A stretch of DNA of 64,000 nucleotides from Botryobacter ruber (GTDB taxonomy: Bacteria; Bacteroidota; Bacteroidia; Cytophagales; Hymenobacteraceae): the NCBI RefSeq assembly GCF_003347595.2, contig NZ_QCZK02000022.1:56820-120819 (forward strand), given 5' to 3'. Position numbers and translations under genes: made by a program. The notes beneath the pieces are model-generated. The model did no database searches and had not been told where the DNA came from. It was given only the letters and a program-made list of their open reading frames with translations. Positions 50,772 to 60,406 of the stretch are shown in pieces. Position 1 is the first letter of the stretch, and every line of letters begins with the position of its first letter.

Positions 50772-51583
50772 GGTTGTGTTGACAATTTATTGAATGAATT
50801 ATGGCAGTAATTGTTTATAGAATAAAAACATTATGCGACGTTACGAAATCAGCGACCATGCCTGGCATCGTATCAGCCATTTGCTGCCAGGTAAATCTAC
50901 CGATGTTGGTCGTACAGCCAAAGATAACCGCCAGTTCATCAATGCCGTGCTCTGGATTGCCCGCAGTGGAGCCCCCTGGCGCGATCTTCCCGAACGCTTC
51001 GGCTCCTGGAACTCCGTCTACCAACGCTTCCGCCGCTGGGCCAAGAAAGAGGTTTGGCAGCGGGTCTTTGAGCAACTGCAGGAACCGGACCTGGACTGGC
51101 TCATGCTCGACTCGACCACCATCAGAGCTCACCAGCATGCGGCAGGACAAAAAAAACAACAGCAGAGGCCGAAAGCTTAGGCCACAGCCGTGGGGGCTTC
51201 AGCACCAAGATACATGCCTGCTGCGATGCTCTGGGCAATCCCCGCAGATTTATTCTCTCCATTGGTCAGCAGTCCGACCACATGCAGGCAGAAGACTTAC
51301 TGGCAGACGATATCCCTGGAGCAGTAGTGGCTGACAAAGGCTATGACAGTAAAAACTTTGCTTTATTCATCACTGAACGTGGCGCTGAGGTCGTTATTCC
51401 TTCCAGAGCAAATGCAAAAGAACCTCGTGTAATTGATGATAACCTCTACAAGGACCGTAACAAGATTGAACGTCTTTTCAACAGGATGAAGCATTACAGA
51501 CGTATCGCTAACCGATACGATAAAACAGCTGTTTCTTACTTAGCGGCTGCTATCACCCTTTTACTCTAATTGTCAACACTGCC
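50772..51583 (+). mobile_element. IS5-family (IS427-like) insertion sequence, 812 bp
   Basis: Terminal inverted repeats GGTTGTGTTGACAATT (50772-50787) and AATTGTCAACACTGCC (51568-51583) match at 14 of 16 positions. A TA dinucleotide flanks both ends (50770-50771 and 51584-51585), as expected of the IS427 group. Two overlapping transposase frames fill the element. It looks complete and potentially active. Confidence 0.85.
50833..51569 (+). CDS. IS5-family transposase, made by frameshift between two frames
   Basis: The first frame (50833-51180) has the N-terminal domain HAWHRISHLLPGK, APWRDLPERFGSWNSVYQRF, and the first catalytic Asp in WLMLDSTTIRAHQHAAG. Directly after it is a run of eight A residues (51149-51156). 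A -1 shift there joins a second frame carrying GGFSTKIH, ADKGYDS (second Asp) and RNKIERLFNRMKHYRRIA (catalytic Glu). Such programmed frameshifting on an A run is usual in IS427-type elements. No lesion is seen. Confidence 0.85.
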
Positions 51584-51585
51584 TA

Positions 51586-51773
51586 GGACAAGACACTCTT
51601 ATATGGCTTTCCTCAAAGAACATATGAGGAAGGCAATAGAGACAGAGTTCTCTGTACTAACTGCACTTATGCCTTCCACTATACATGCCGTCACTTTCGA
51701 GGGATTTCAGATGAAGCTCCTGGCTTTTATCATTGCAGGAGGACTAAACAGATTCTTTGACATACATAACTAA
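51586..51773 (+). pseudogene. C-terminal fragment of another DDE transposase
   Basis: From the IS5 element's right edge an open frame continues with KAIETEFSVLTALMPSTIHAV, TFEGFQMKLLAFIIAGGLNRF. The IET-FS-L / IHAVT-GF / K-LAFI pattern resembles the C-terminal end of IS982- or related DDE transposases. The start is missing, and the frame enters from inside the IS5 element, so it is a remnant, not a gene. Confidence 0.5.
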
Positions 51774-52054
51774 CAACTTGAATTAATTATTGCAATCGGT
51801 TGCAAGGTATAGAAAATTTTTCCATGTTTACACCTGCTAAGGCAGGTGTTGCTCCTAATGGTGGGAGCAGAATCTCCTGAAACAGACTTGCAGCCTGCTT
51901 CCAAACTCTGCTATTTTTGAACTAGTGGTAGTTTGGGCTGTAGGTGCAGAGCAAGTTTTATCAGGCGTACAGCGGCATAGACTTCTAACAAAGTAGATAG
52001 CCGAGGCATAAGATGTACACAGGTGCAATAACTTTTATAGATTAAGTCATACAA

Positions 52055-54850
52055 ATGAATCCAATACGTTTAAGGTACAACAAACTGATGCCGGCATTTT
52101 TATGTTGCCTCATGCTGCTTCAGTCTTGCCAGGTTAACACGCAGGGCAGTGCAAGTGCTTCGAATAGACAACGTATGGCGGCCAGCACAAACAACACAAC
52201 ACGGGAGCGGATATTGATTAACGATGGCTGGAAATTCTATAAATACAATTTAATAGTCGAAGCAGACAGTCTCATCTACGACATTCGCCCGGAGGTACGA
52301 GACGAGCGTGACGACCGACCGGCTGATGAGCGGCCAACAGAGGCTGCAAAAGTTGCCGGCGGCAGCAATGTGTTAAAGCCCTGGATTCTGCCAACAGGCA
52401 ATGCCTTTATCAAAGACCCTGCTAAACGCCATACCCGTCCGGAGGGAAATCCGGGTGGCAATTTTCCGTTTGTACAGACTGGTTTTAATGACGGTACCTG
52501 GGAAAGCGTAACTCTGCCACACGATTGGGCTGTAAAAGGACCATTCTACAAAGGCTGGAACACCGAGATAGGAGGGGGCATGGGCCGCCTGCCGGTTCAT
52601 GGGGTGGCCTGGTACCGGCGTAAACTTGATATACCTGCAGCTGACGCGGGTAAATCCGTTTTTCTAGATGTAGATGGGGCTATGTCCTATGCCATGGTGT
52701 GGCTTAACGGGCAACTGGTAGGAGGTTGGCCAAATGGCTACACCTCCTGGCGCGTTGACCTTACCCCGTACCTCAAGCCGGGTGGTCAAAATCAGTTAGC
52801 CATCCGTGTAGACAACCCGCCAAGCTCCTCCCGCTGGTATCCCGGGGGCGGCATTTACCGCAATGTCTGGCTGACTAAAACAAACGCGGTGCATGTGGGG
52901 CACTGGGGAACGTTCGTCACAACCCGCGATGTGTCTAAAACCGCAGCTACAGTAGACCTGAAAGTAACAGTTGCCAACGACGCCGCTACGGACAGCAACG
53001 TTGAAGTTTCCACGGAGATTTATAAGCTGGATGGCGCGGGTAAGAAAGCGGGTAAAGCTATTGCGCGCATCAACCCAGCCACTGCAGCCATTAAGACAAA
53101 GGGCAGCGAGACTATAGCCAGTTCCGTTACCATCGCCAACCCGAAACTGTGGGGGCCGCCGCCCACCCAGACGCCAAACCGGTATGTAGCCGTTACAACA
53201 GTCACTGCACAGGGCAAGCCTGTGGATGTGTACGAAACACCTTTTGGCATCCGGGATTTGCGCTTTGACGGCGAGAAGGGAATATTTGTGAATGGCGAGC
53301 GTGTGTATATTCAGGGCGTAAACCAGCACCACGACCTGGGTGCCTTGGGGGCAGCGTTTAATGTGCGTGCCGCCGAGCGCCAGCTCGAAATGCTGCGCGA
53401 CATGGGCTGCAACGCTATCCGTATGGCACACAACCCGCCTGCTCCCGAGTTGCTGGAACTGACAGACCGCATGGGCTTCCTGGTAGTAAACGAGCAATTC
53501 GATGACTGGGAACTGAAAAAGACGCCGCTCGATTTCCACCTCATCTTCCCCGATTGGCATGAGCAGGACCTGCGCGCCCTTATTCGCCGCGACCGCAACA
53601 ACCCCTCTGTTATTATGTGGAGCTTTGGCAACGAAGTAGGTGAGCAGTACACCGATGAGGAAGGTGCCAAGGTAGCCAGGCGGCTGCATGCTATTGTAAA
53701 AGAAGAGGATAGCACCCGCCCGACCACCGTCTCTATGAACTATGCCAAGCCGCACATGCCGCTGCCGGCAGTTGTAGATGTTATCAGCCTCAATTACCAG
53801 GGAGAAGGAATACGTGACGCACCGGCTTATGCCGGGTTAAAAGGAATTCGTACTTCCCCGCTCTACCCTGCCTTCCATGAAAAGTTTCCAGATAAAGTTA
53901 TCCTTAGCAGCGAAAACGCAGCAGCTATCAGCTCCCGTGGTGAGTACATGTTTCCGGTTACAGATGGTATCAGCTCACCGGTGAAAGATGGCTTAGGCGG
54001 AGACCCAAAAAGCCTGCAGGTTAGTTCCTACGAGCTGTATTCTGTGGATTTCGGCTCCTCCGCCGACAAAGTGTTTGGCTCTCTGGAGAAACACCCCTAC
54101 GTGGCAGGCGGATTTGTGTGGAGTGGCTGGGACTACCTCGGCGAGCCAACGCCCTATTATTTGGCCCGCAGCTCCTACTTTGGGATTATAGATCTGGCTG
54201 GTTTTAAAAAAGACCGTTTCTACCTCTATCAGGCACACTGGCGACCGGATTTTCCTATGGCGCACATCCTGCCACACTGGAACTGGCCAAACAGGGTGGG
54301 CCAGGTGACGCCGGTGCATGTGCTCACCTCCGGCGACGAGGCTGAGTTGTTCCTGAATGGAAAATCGCTGGGCCGGAAGAAAAAGCAGCAGTATGAGTAC
54401 CGCCTGCGCTGGAACGAGGTGCAATACGCGCCGGGCGAACTGAAGGTGGTAGCTTACAAAAACGGAAAGAAATGGGCAGAAAACAGCGTTAAAACGACAG
54501 GTGAGGCGCAAAAGCTCCAGTTGGCCGCAGACCGTGCCACTATACAGGCCGACGGCGAAGATTTGTCGTTCGTGACCGTGCGTGTAACTGATAAAAATGG
54601 ATTGATGGTGCCGAATGCCAAAAACGCTCTTCACTTTTCCATCGAGGGACCGGGTGAACTAGTAGCCACCGACAACGGCGACGCGGCAAACCTGGTGCCG
54701 TTCCCGTCGCACGATCGCGATGCTTTCAACGGCCTTTGCCTCGTGATTGTACGCGGCAAACCTGGTCAAAAAGGAACCATCACAGTAAGGGCAGAGTCCG
54801 CTGGCTTGGAAGCTGGCACTGTAACAGTGAAGACGGTGGATGCGAAGTAG
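52055..54850 (+). CDS. family 2 glycoside hydrolase, beta-galactosidase-like lipoprotein
   Basis: A 931-residue secreted lipoprotein (signal peptide CCLMLLQSC with lipidated Cys about 25). Domain order is a Bacteroidota GH2: sugar-binding jelly roll with NDGTWESVTLPHDW and WYRRKLDIP, immunoglobulin-like sandwich, TIM-barrel with GVNQHHDLGALG, and C-terminal DUF4982 and Big-like domains (LTSGDEAELFLNGKSLG; RVTDKNGLMVPNA). The acid/base Glu lies in FGNEVGEQ (about residue 527), and the nucleophile in LSSENAA (about 619). It probably removes terminal beta-galactose or a related sugar from glycans at the surface. No SusCD pair is adjacent. Confidence 0.92.
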   Translation: MNPIRLRYNKLMPAFLCCLMLLQSCQVNTQGSASASNRQRMAASTNNTTRERILINDGWKFYKYNLIVEADSLIYDIRPEVRDERDDRPADERPTEAAKVAGGSNVLKPWILPTGNAFIKDPAKRHTRPEGNPGGNFPFVQTGFNDGTWESVTLPHDWAVKGPFYKGWNTEIGGGMGRLPVHGVAWYRRKLDIPAADAGKSVFLDVDGAMSYAMVWLNGQLVGGWPNGYTSWRVDLTPYLKPGGQNQLAIRVDNPPSSSRWYPGGGIYRNVWLTKTNAVHVGHWGTFVTTRDVSKTAATVDLKVTVANDAATDSNVEVSTEIYKLDGAGKKAGKAIARINPATAAIKTKGSETIASSVTIANPKLWGPPPTQTPNRYVAVTTVTAQGKPVDVYETPFGIRDLRFDGEKGIFVNGERVYIQGVNQHHDLGALGAAFNVRAAERQLEMLRDMGCNAIRMAHNPPAPELLELTDRMGFLVVNEQFDDWELKKTPLDFHLIFPDWHEQDLRALIRRDRNNPSVIMWSFGNEVGEQYTDEEGAKVARRLHAIVKEEDSTRPTTVSMNYAKPHMPLPAVVDVISLNYQGEGIRDAPAYAGLKGIRTSPLYPAFHEKFPDKVILSSENAAAISSRGEYMFPVTDGISSPVKDGLGGDPKSLQVSSYELYSVDFGSSADKVFGSLEKHPYVAGGFVWSGWDYLGEPTPYYLARSSYFGIIDLAGFKKDRFYLYQAHWRPDFPMAHILPHWNWPNRVGQVTPVHVLTSGDEAELFLNGKSLGRKKKQQYEYRLRWNEVQYAPGELKVVAYKNGKKWAENSVKTTGEAQKLQLAADRATIQADGEDLSFVTVRVTDKNGLMVPNAKNALHFSIEGPGELVATDNGDAANLVPFPSHDRDAFNGLCLVIVRGKPGQKGTITVRAESAGLEAGTVTVKTVDAK

Positions 54851-55228
54851 GTAAACGGCAGCTTTACAGAAACCTGGCAGGTTTTCAAATCCGCCAGGTT
54901 TGCGCTGCACCAGCCTCCATAGCCACCGCTCCTGCTTTTTCGAAAGCTTCTCCAATCTGCTCTTTCAGACATCCGTGTTATATAATCAAAAAGGAAAAGG
55001 AGGAGGTTACCGTGTGAAGGAGAAACCAGCATGAGTGCAGCAGATCTGTAAGGTCCCGTCCTGGAAAAAGTTGACAGGATTAATTTAAAATTACGACTTT
55101 ATCTGAAGCCTCCAATGTGCGCACTTTGGAGACTTTCTTTTTCCATGTTATCATTTTTACTTTTCTCTGCTCATGCATTTGCTTTAGTGTCAGCAAATGG
55201 CAGCTCTGGTGAGGCCTGAGGTTGTTGT
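54851..55228. other. spacer with a hairpin and an IS-end-like sequence
   Basis: AACCTGGC (54871-54878) pairs with GCCAGGTT (54893-54900), likely ending the GH2 transcript. At about 55056-55078 the sequence TCCTGGAAAAAGTTGACAGG looks like an insertion-sequence end; the reverse-strand frame beside it gives no transposase I recognise. No gene is seen. Confidence 0.4.
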
Positions 55229-55735
55229 GTCTTGTCCTGATATAAGTTGGCCAAGTTGTATCAGAATTCCCCGGAATTCTGATACATGTAATAGCAGTTG
55301 TTGGTACTTGTTGGTCGTTGTTGCCTGTTGTTGGTGATTGTTGCTGCAGCCATCCAACAGCAGTGGCTGAGCAATTGAAATGCAATCCAAAAGCAATGGT
55401 TTAGCAATGGTGTCCTACATCAAAGGGTGCTGTATCACTGTCCCATTAACCTTTCAAACAGCCCAAAAGTGGCTAGAAACACTACTTTTACATGTGTTTA
55501 GGTACTTTAATGGAAGAAAGTGCTGTGTAGATGCTAGAGCGGAGTGCTATCCGGTAGCAATGGCCAGATGCCGCTGTTGGTACTTGTTGCCTGTTGTTGG
55601 TCGTTGTTGATGATTGTTTCTGGTGCCATCTGAAAGCCATCCACCAGACATCTGCTAATAAGCTGTTCCAAATTACTTTCCAGGCAAAAGAAGGACTTAC
55701 GGTTGCAGGCTTTTGTCCCGAAATACGGCAAGTTT
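55229..55735 (+). repeat. dispersed repeat, long copy with 14-bp palindrome
   Basis: It opens with TTGTCCTGATA and a perfect palindrome TGTATCAGAATTCC-CC-GGAATTCTGATACA (arms 55257-55270 and 55273-55286). Then come TAATAGCAGTTGTTGGTACTTG, TTG/GTT-rich low-complexity stretches, a unique middle, and the right block CATCTGCTAATAAGCTGTTCC through TTGTCCCGAAATACGG. No protein is encoded. Confidence 0.85.
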
Positions 55736-55965
55736 AGGAGATCGTAGTGTTTCTAATAGCTTTTTGTTCTATAATCTTTTTAGGAGCTTATACCTGTTGC
55801 TGACTCGTTTCAGAAAACGAATGCGAAAAGAGAACACCAGTTACAGCTAACAGTTGAATCTATGGCATATCAAGAAGATTTTCAAAAACAGAGCTTTTCT
55901 TGGGCATATTAAAGTAAGTTGGAGATAGGCAGGAAAGCATTTTAAAGCAATTAAGCAGGCCTGTT

Positions 55966-56373
55966 TTACTCCATCAGCCATTGCATTGCTTCGGCTCTAT
56001 TGGGGAAGTCTTTAACTTGAAGGGGTGATTTTATAACGTTCCTAATTTCTGCCTCTAACCGCTCAATCATTTTTTCCCTTGTTTGATCGTCTGTAGCTAT
56101 TCTGGCAAGCTTTTCAATCGTTGTGCCTGTAAGTCCAACAGCCAGCCGTGCCAGAGCCGATTTGTATTCCGTTTCTGTAACAGCCAAGGTGTTGCGGCTA
56201 AAGTCAATCAGCAGGTTTTTTATTTCACGCTCCTTGATGCAGGCTACAATTGATGAAAAAACCCTGTTAATCTTTGAAAAAGAAAGGCCACCATTATCCT
56301 GCGGTTCTACAAACAGAACATCTTGTGCGGAAGCATAGTCCAGCTTTACAAGCTCATCCAAATATAGCACCAT
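55966..56373 (-). CDS. STAS-like cytoplasmic protein
   Basis: A 135-residue protein with the same small alpha/beta plan as 29854-30420: an opening strand, KINRVFSSIVACIKEREIKNLLIDFSRN, a strand-helix with KLARIATDDQTREKMIERL, and the ending VKDFPNRAEAMQWLME. The conserved L-L-I-D-x-(S/R) strand and the closing A-x-x-W-L are what tie the group together. Partner-switching regulation is conceivable given the SpoIIE-type phosphatase at 4.4 kb, but nothing ties them. Confidence 0.7.
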   Translation of the reverse strand: MVLYLDELVKLDYASAQDVLFVEPQDNGGLSFSKINRVFSSIVACIKEREIKNLLIDFSRNTLAVTETEYKSALARLAVGLTGTTIEKLARIATDDQTREKMIERLEAEIRNVIKSPLQVKDFPNRAEAMQWLME

Positions 56374-56956
56374 TTTATAGAGTGATTAAATGTTCTGCTG
56401 TAAAATAATTACAATTTAACGGGCTAAATAAATAAAAAGTTTAAACAGCTTTTTAAAGAAAGGAAGGGGCGGTTGTAGGAAGCTACTGTCTTGTACTTTA
56501 GCCACACTTAATCTAACAATTGCAGTGGGCAGTTGTGCTCTTTAGTTGTGGTTCCACCGATACTAATACTAGGTATTGTTTCTTCGGCGAGCGGTCTGGT
56601 AATAAAGCTTTTCACTAAAGAGAATGTTCTCGCTTTTAATTTATATGCGCTGCTTTATGATAAAGTTACTATAACTATAGGGCAACCTTATGCTGATGGC
56701 CTTATAGCCGCACATACAGCTGTAATACGTAAGGGTATACTAAACCGATTATCTAGGGTGTGCCTGTCAATGAATTCCATTTTCAGAGATACCACATTTA
56801 GGGATGCTATACGTATAACAATGTGACCCTTACTCAATGTATTTACCTAACGACCAATATTTATTGTTCGCCTGTCCTCACCCATACCGCTAGAAGTTTG
56901 ACTCTATTGGTATTCCTGTTTGTTCAAACTTATTTCTTATTTAACCAATCAGAACT
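56374..56956. other. AT-rich spacer with a doubtful open frame
   Basis: A plus-strand frame at 56533-56826 (97 codons) begins with a hydrophobic stretch (LVVVPPILILGIVSSASGLV) but then loses any pattern and matches no family. I do not call it a gene. Nothing else is recognised. Confidence 0.4.
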
Positions 56957-57457
56957 ATGAAAACATTAACTACAGCTTTGCTTCTATTTACAGCTTCCTT
57001 TGCTTGTTCCTTTCCGCTAAAAGCACAAGATCATCCTGATTCACAACAGCATGATGGTGAACACAGAATGCTAAATCAGCAAGAACTCCAGTGGCAGGAA
57101 GGGCCAGCATCTCTACCAAAAGGCATTAAAGTAGCAATGCTGGAGGGGGATTTAACAAAGGCAGCCCCTTTTACTATCAGGATTCAACTACCAGCTAACT
57201 ATAAGATTCCGTCACACTGGCATCCGGCTATTGAGCATGTAACTGTAATAAAAGGAAGTTTTTACATGGGATCAGGAGATAAGTTTGATGTGAATAAAGC
57301 CACTATGCTCGCAGAGGGTGGCTTTGCCGTAATGCCCATTAAGTATGTTCATTTTGCTTTCACCAAAGAGGCCGCTACTATTCAGTTGCATGGTGTTGGT
57401 CCATGGGGAATAACATATGTAAATGAAGCGGATGATCCGAGAAACCAACAAAAATAG
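56957..57457 (+). CDS. exported cupin-domain protein
   Basis: A 166-residue secreted protein: signal peptide (ALLLFTASFACSFPLKAQ), a short His-rich lead (DHPDSQQHDGEHR), then one cupin barrel with IPSHWHPAIEHVTVIKGSFYMG as motif 1 (two His and Glu) and HFAFTKEAATIQLHG as motif 2. The metal site looks complete. Related exported cupins (DUF4437-like) have no fixed substrate. It is monocistronic and followed by a dispersed repeat. Confidence 0.85.
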   Translation: MKTLTTALLLFTASFACSFPLKAQDHPDSQQHDGEHRMLNQQELQWQEGPASLPKGIKVAMLEGDLTKAAPFTIRIQLPANYKIPSHWHPAIEHVTVIKGSFYMGSGDKFDVNKATMLAEGGFAVMPIKYVHFAFTKEAATIQLHGVGPWGITYVNEADDPRNQQK

Positions 57458-57543
57458 CTCAGAATTTTTCAGACTATATCACTGCAATTGAAAAATATAT
57501 AAACACAACAACTTCACTCTTAGTTATATTTCTGTTTTCACAG

Positions 57544-58050
57544 CTTGTCTTTTTGTTCTAGAAAATGCCGGAATTCTGGTACAGATAATAGCAGCTGTTG
57601 GTACTTTGCTAGTCGTTGGCTTTTGGATGGCTTTTCCAACTGCCCAGGTGCAGTTGGAAAAGCTCTGTAGTAGTAAAGCTGGTGAAAGAGGCTTTTTAGC
57701 CCCTGTATCGGTGGTTTTAGGCATTCGCCACCCAGCAGCAATGAAGAAGTAGCAGCCAAATGCCGCTGTTGGTACTTGTTGTTGCCTGTTGTTGCTTGTT
57801 GTTGGTCGCTTTCTAATAGCAAGAAACAGCCAGAAGCTAGTACTGAAATCAGCCGAAACAGCTGTTTCGGCTATTTTTCCGCAGAATACGACCACCTCCA
57901 GCAAGGTGCTGCCCCGTTCTACTACTCTTGTTGCTTGTTGTTGGTGGAGCCATCCGAAAACCATCTTGTAGCCATCTGCTAATAAGCTGTTCCAAATCGC
58001 TTTCCAGGCAAAAGAAGGACTTGTGGTTGCAGGCTGTTGTCCCAAAATAT
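57544..58050 (+). repeat. dispersed repeat, full-length copy (about 507 bp)
   Basis: This is the most complete copy, from TTGTCTTTTTG..AAAATGCCGGAATTCTGG to TTGTCCCAAAATATGG. It has the shared CTTTTCCAACTGCCCAGGTG block, TTG-rich stretches, a 22-base perfect palindrome AGCCGAAACAG/CTGTTTCGGCT (57851-57872) followed by ATTTTT, and the right block. Both ends carry a TTGTCC-(n)-AAAAT motif in direct orientation. Confidence 0.85.
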
Positions 58051-58438
58051 GGTTAATTTTTGAGGCAGAACCTCATCATATATCACCGAAACAGGATAGG
58101 ACAATTACCTCTGGATGTTAGTGCGCTGTCGGGGGGCGCAGCCACTTCTTGAGACTGGGAAATAAATTCGGAGGACTAAAAAGCGGGAATGCGAGCAGTA
58201 GACCTAAGTTTGAAGTAAAAAAAATGAGATTGGGTTTTACCGAGGTCATCAAACGCAATTGTTAGCGGCTGCCATATACAATTCCTACAGACATAGTTGT
58301 TACATCCTGCTTTTTGACTTTTCCTGCTAAAGCAAGATGTATTTTTTGTAAACAAAAACGGGTACTACTCGGAACTAGTAACCAGAAAAGATTGAAATAC
58401 AGCCTGTACCTATGTTATAACACCATCAACTTTTAATT
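58051..58438. other. spacer without recognised gene
   Basis: About 390 bases of AT-rich sequence between the repeat and the tandem hairpin units. No coding region or RNA structure stands out. Confidence 0.4.
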
Positions 58439-58507
58439 CGTATAATCTAAAGTGATCTGATTCACATTGGTTAGTACTGGAGCGGCTTCTGAGTGAGCCG
58501 CTCTTTT
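58439..58507 (+). ncRNA. tandem hairpin unit 1 (candidate small RNA)
   Basis: It begins CGTATAATCTAAAGTGA and ends with the perfect stem GAGCGGCT/AGCCGCTC (58480-58503) followed by TTTT. No open frame. No consensus promoter is seen, so the 5' end is uncertain. Confidence 0.35.
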
Positions 58508-58528
58508 ATAACACGCAACATCATTAAC

Positions 58529-58596
58529 CGTATAATAGAATAAATAAAAGGGGAAGTGAAAAGGCACAGAAGGCACTCTGCAACGAGTGTCTTTTT
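58529..58596 (+). ncRNA. tandem hairpin unit 2 (candidate small RNA)
   Basis: It begins CGTATAATAGAATAA and ends with AGGCACTC/GAGTGTCT (58571-58592) followed by a T run. It starts 90 bases after unit 1. A further TTTGACT/AGTCAAA dyad follows before unit 3. Confidence 0.35.
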
Positions 58597-58638
58597 GTTT
58601 GACTCAATCAAAGTCAAATAACATCAGCTAGCTTAGGC

Positions 58639-58716
58639 CGTATAGGCTAAAGTGAATTACATAAGAGTTCACAAGACAGAGAAGAGCGGTATTCTACAGG
58701 GGATGCCGTTCTTTTT
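58639..58716 (+). ncRNA. tandem hairpin unit 3 (candidate small RNA)
   Basis: It begins CGTATAGGCTAAAGTGA, close to unit 1, and ends with AGAGCGGTAT/ATGCCGTTCT (58683-58712, with G-T pairs) and six T residues. It starts 110 bases after unit 2. Confidence 0.35.
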
Positions 58717-58806
58717 TCGTTTGGAGCAGTCTCCGGACTTTTGATATGGGTAACAGCCGCTGTTGAAAAAGGTTTTTTCCTGCATCAATTGATTTGCCGA
58801 TTTCGG

Positions 58807-59355
58807 TTAGTCATGCAAGCTCCCATCCTGATAGGTGAGTTTTACCAGCAGGTCATCCGTTATTTCCAGGCTAATCACATTGTCTGTGTTAGATTTCCAG
58901 ATACAGTTCACGGTGCCTTTACCCGCCTCGATAGCCTTTAGCTCCAGCTCCTTTATCTCTTCTGAGGGAAAGCTTTTTTGCAATTCTCCATGCCCGTAAA
59001 TATCGCTTATCTCCTCCACCATTTGCGTAAAAAGAGCAGAGGTTTCCGTTTTAGACGAAGGCTTGAAATAAGCCAACCCTTGCCTAAACTTGTTCCTGCT
59101 AGTATAGAACACGGTATGGACTGCTGGCCTACCACTGATAATGATCCTGTCAAAGGCAATGGCATCTCCTTTGGAGTCTGCCTGATCCAATACCCCACCC
59201 AGCGATTGAGCCGTCTCCATAATGGCCTTTTTAGAAGCTCCAAACTTAACGCCCAAAAAGCCCTCAATGGGTTTGTAAGCGGAAGCATACTTCTGGGCAT
59301 GAACAAACTGAGCAGAAAACAGAACCAGGAGTAAAAAGAGTAATCGTGTTTTCAT
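58807..59355 (-). CDS. exported hypothetical protein
   Basis: A 182-residue secreted protein with a signal peptide (LLFLLLVLFSAQFVHAQ). The mature part opens with PIEGFLGVKFGASKKAIMETAQSLGGVLD, a pattern seen in many small Bacteroidota periplasmic proteins (FLGxxFG-S-x-x-x-v followed by GG). Strands with IIISGRPAVHTVFYTSRNKF and a helix ending KSFPSEEIKELELK follow. No catalytic residue is evident. It is single and convergent with the hairpin units. Confidence 0.7.
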   Translation of the reverse strand: MKTRLLFLLLVLFSAQFVHAQKYASAYKPIEGFLGVKFGASKKAIMETAQSLGGVLDQADSKGDAIAFDRIIISGRPAVHTVFYTSRNKFRQGLAYFKPSSKTETSALFTQMVEEISDIYGHGELQKSFPSEEIKELELKAIEAGKGTVNCIWKSNTDNVISLEITDDLLVKLTYQDGSLHD

Positions 59356-60406
59356 GAAGAATTAAGCTAAAAGTTTAGAACAAAATATGTCTAATATATG
59401 AATGAAAAATGACATAACCTGCTGTTTGTCTTGTTTTTATTCTTACTCATTTTAGTGGCTACAGGCATCATGGCAAACAAACAGTGTTTTCAGTCTCTCC
59501 AGGGCCATAGCAGACCTGCATTCCAGGTAACTGTCTGCTTTTGTTGTAGTTTTGTAGCTGGGGGAAAGGAGGAGCATCCAGTATGCTGGTGGATATGGGG
59601 ACTACTGGCGTTAAACTGCTGGATGCCTCTTCTTTTTTCAGCAACAGGGTAAATAACAGTGTTGTCTATTAAGCTGTTATGATTACTTTTGAGAAAAAAC
59701 AGAAATGAAAGAATATGCCACTGCTCGCAAGGATGATATTATATTTCTGGCCCAGGCAGCTATTCTCTTCTCCATTGTTGTCCTGAGCTCCTATCTCACT
59801 TAATCTTGCAGAAAGGGAATGGCATAGCTAGCTTGAAAACTTTTCCCCATTCCGTTCACTACAGCCGTTCTACTCCTTTTAAAAAGAGAAAGGCGCCTGA
59901 AACAGAGCGCCCCTCGTAAGGGTGAGCTATGCACAGATCAACCCTTCATCTATCATTAATTTTCTCAAAGTTACTCAATTATTGTAGTAGATCGGATTGA
60001 TTTCAAAGAATTAAGCCTGAAGCTAACGAGGCAAAAATGGGTTTTTATGGATTATAAAATCAATCGGCCGTTGGTGACGACTCTTGATTTTCAAAAGCCA
60101 CAAGATGTTAACTTTCACTTAACAATACCTGCCTTTTACTAAATAATTTATATATAATTATAACTTATTTGGCTTATATACTTACTAGTCAGGATACAAC
60201 TCGTATTTCCACAAAAGAAATATAAATAAAATCGTATAGTTTGATATTATATATTCTTATTCGGGCATACTTATTATCAGCGTTGAAAAATAGGATACTA
60301 GAGACTGCAAAGCACTTCAGAAACACTTGAAGTTTTACCAATGATGCATAGTTAGCTATATTATTTTTTGATAAAATAATAAGGATCAATCTTTTTCCAA
60401 AGTAAC
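59356..60406. other. 1-kb spacer with possible micro-ORF
   Basis: A 32-codon frame at 59705-59803 (KEYATARKDDIIFLAQAAI, then LFSIVVLSS) could be a small membrane peptide, weakly supported. GGCGC/GCGCC near 59894-59913 makes a hairpin. The 60.1-60.4 kb part is very AT-rich and probably holds the promoter of the next gene. No other gene is recognised. Confidence 0.35.

Noticed and set aside
50508..50810. 100-codon frame in the spacer before the IS5-family element
   Set aside because: It runs through the noncoding dispersed repeat and into the IS end.
56533..56826. 97-codon open frame
   Set aside because: Only the first 20 residues look protein-like; there is no family, no partner gene and no conserved pattern.
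57538..58045. Gln/Thr-rich minus-strand open frames over the repeats (also at 55080-55385)
   Set aside because: The Gln/Asn/Thr content is simply the translation of TTG-rich repeat DNA; the frames are not the same in different copies.
55229..58050. CRISPR array
   Set aside because: Repeats are long, few, uneven in spacing and of variable content; no short regular repeat-spacer pattern and no cas gene is present.
59431..59652. 73-codon plus-strand frame
   Set aside because: Cys/Trp/Leu-rich without any recognisable pattern or neighbour; chance frame.
60189..60389. 66-codon minus-strand frame
   Set aside because: Very AT-rich Ile/Asn/Lys text expected by chance; it lies in the likely promoter region of the following gene.
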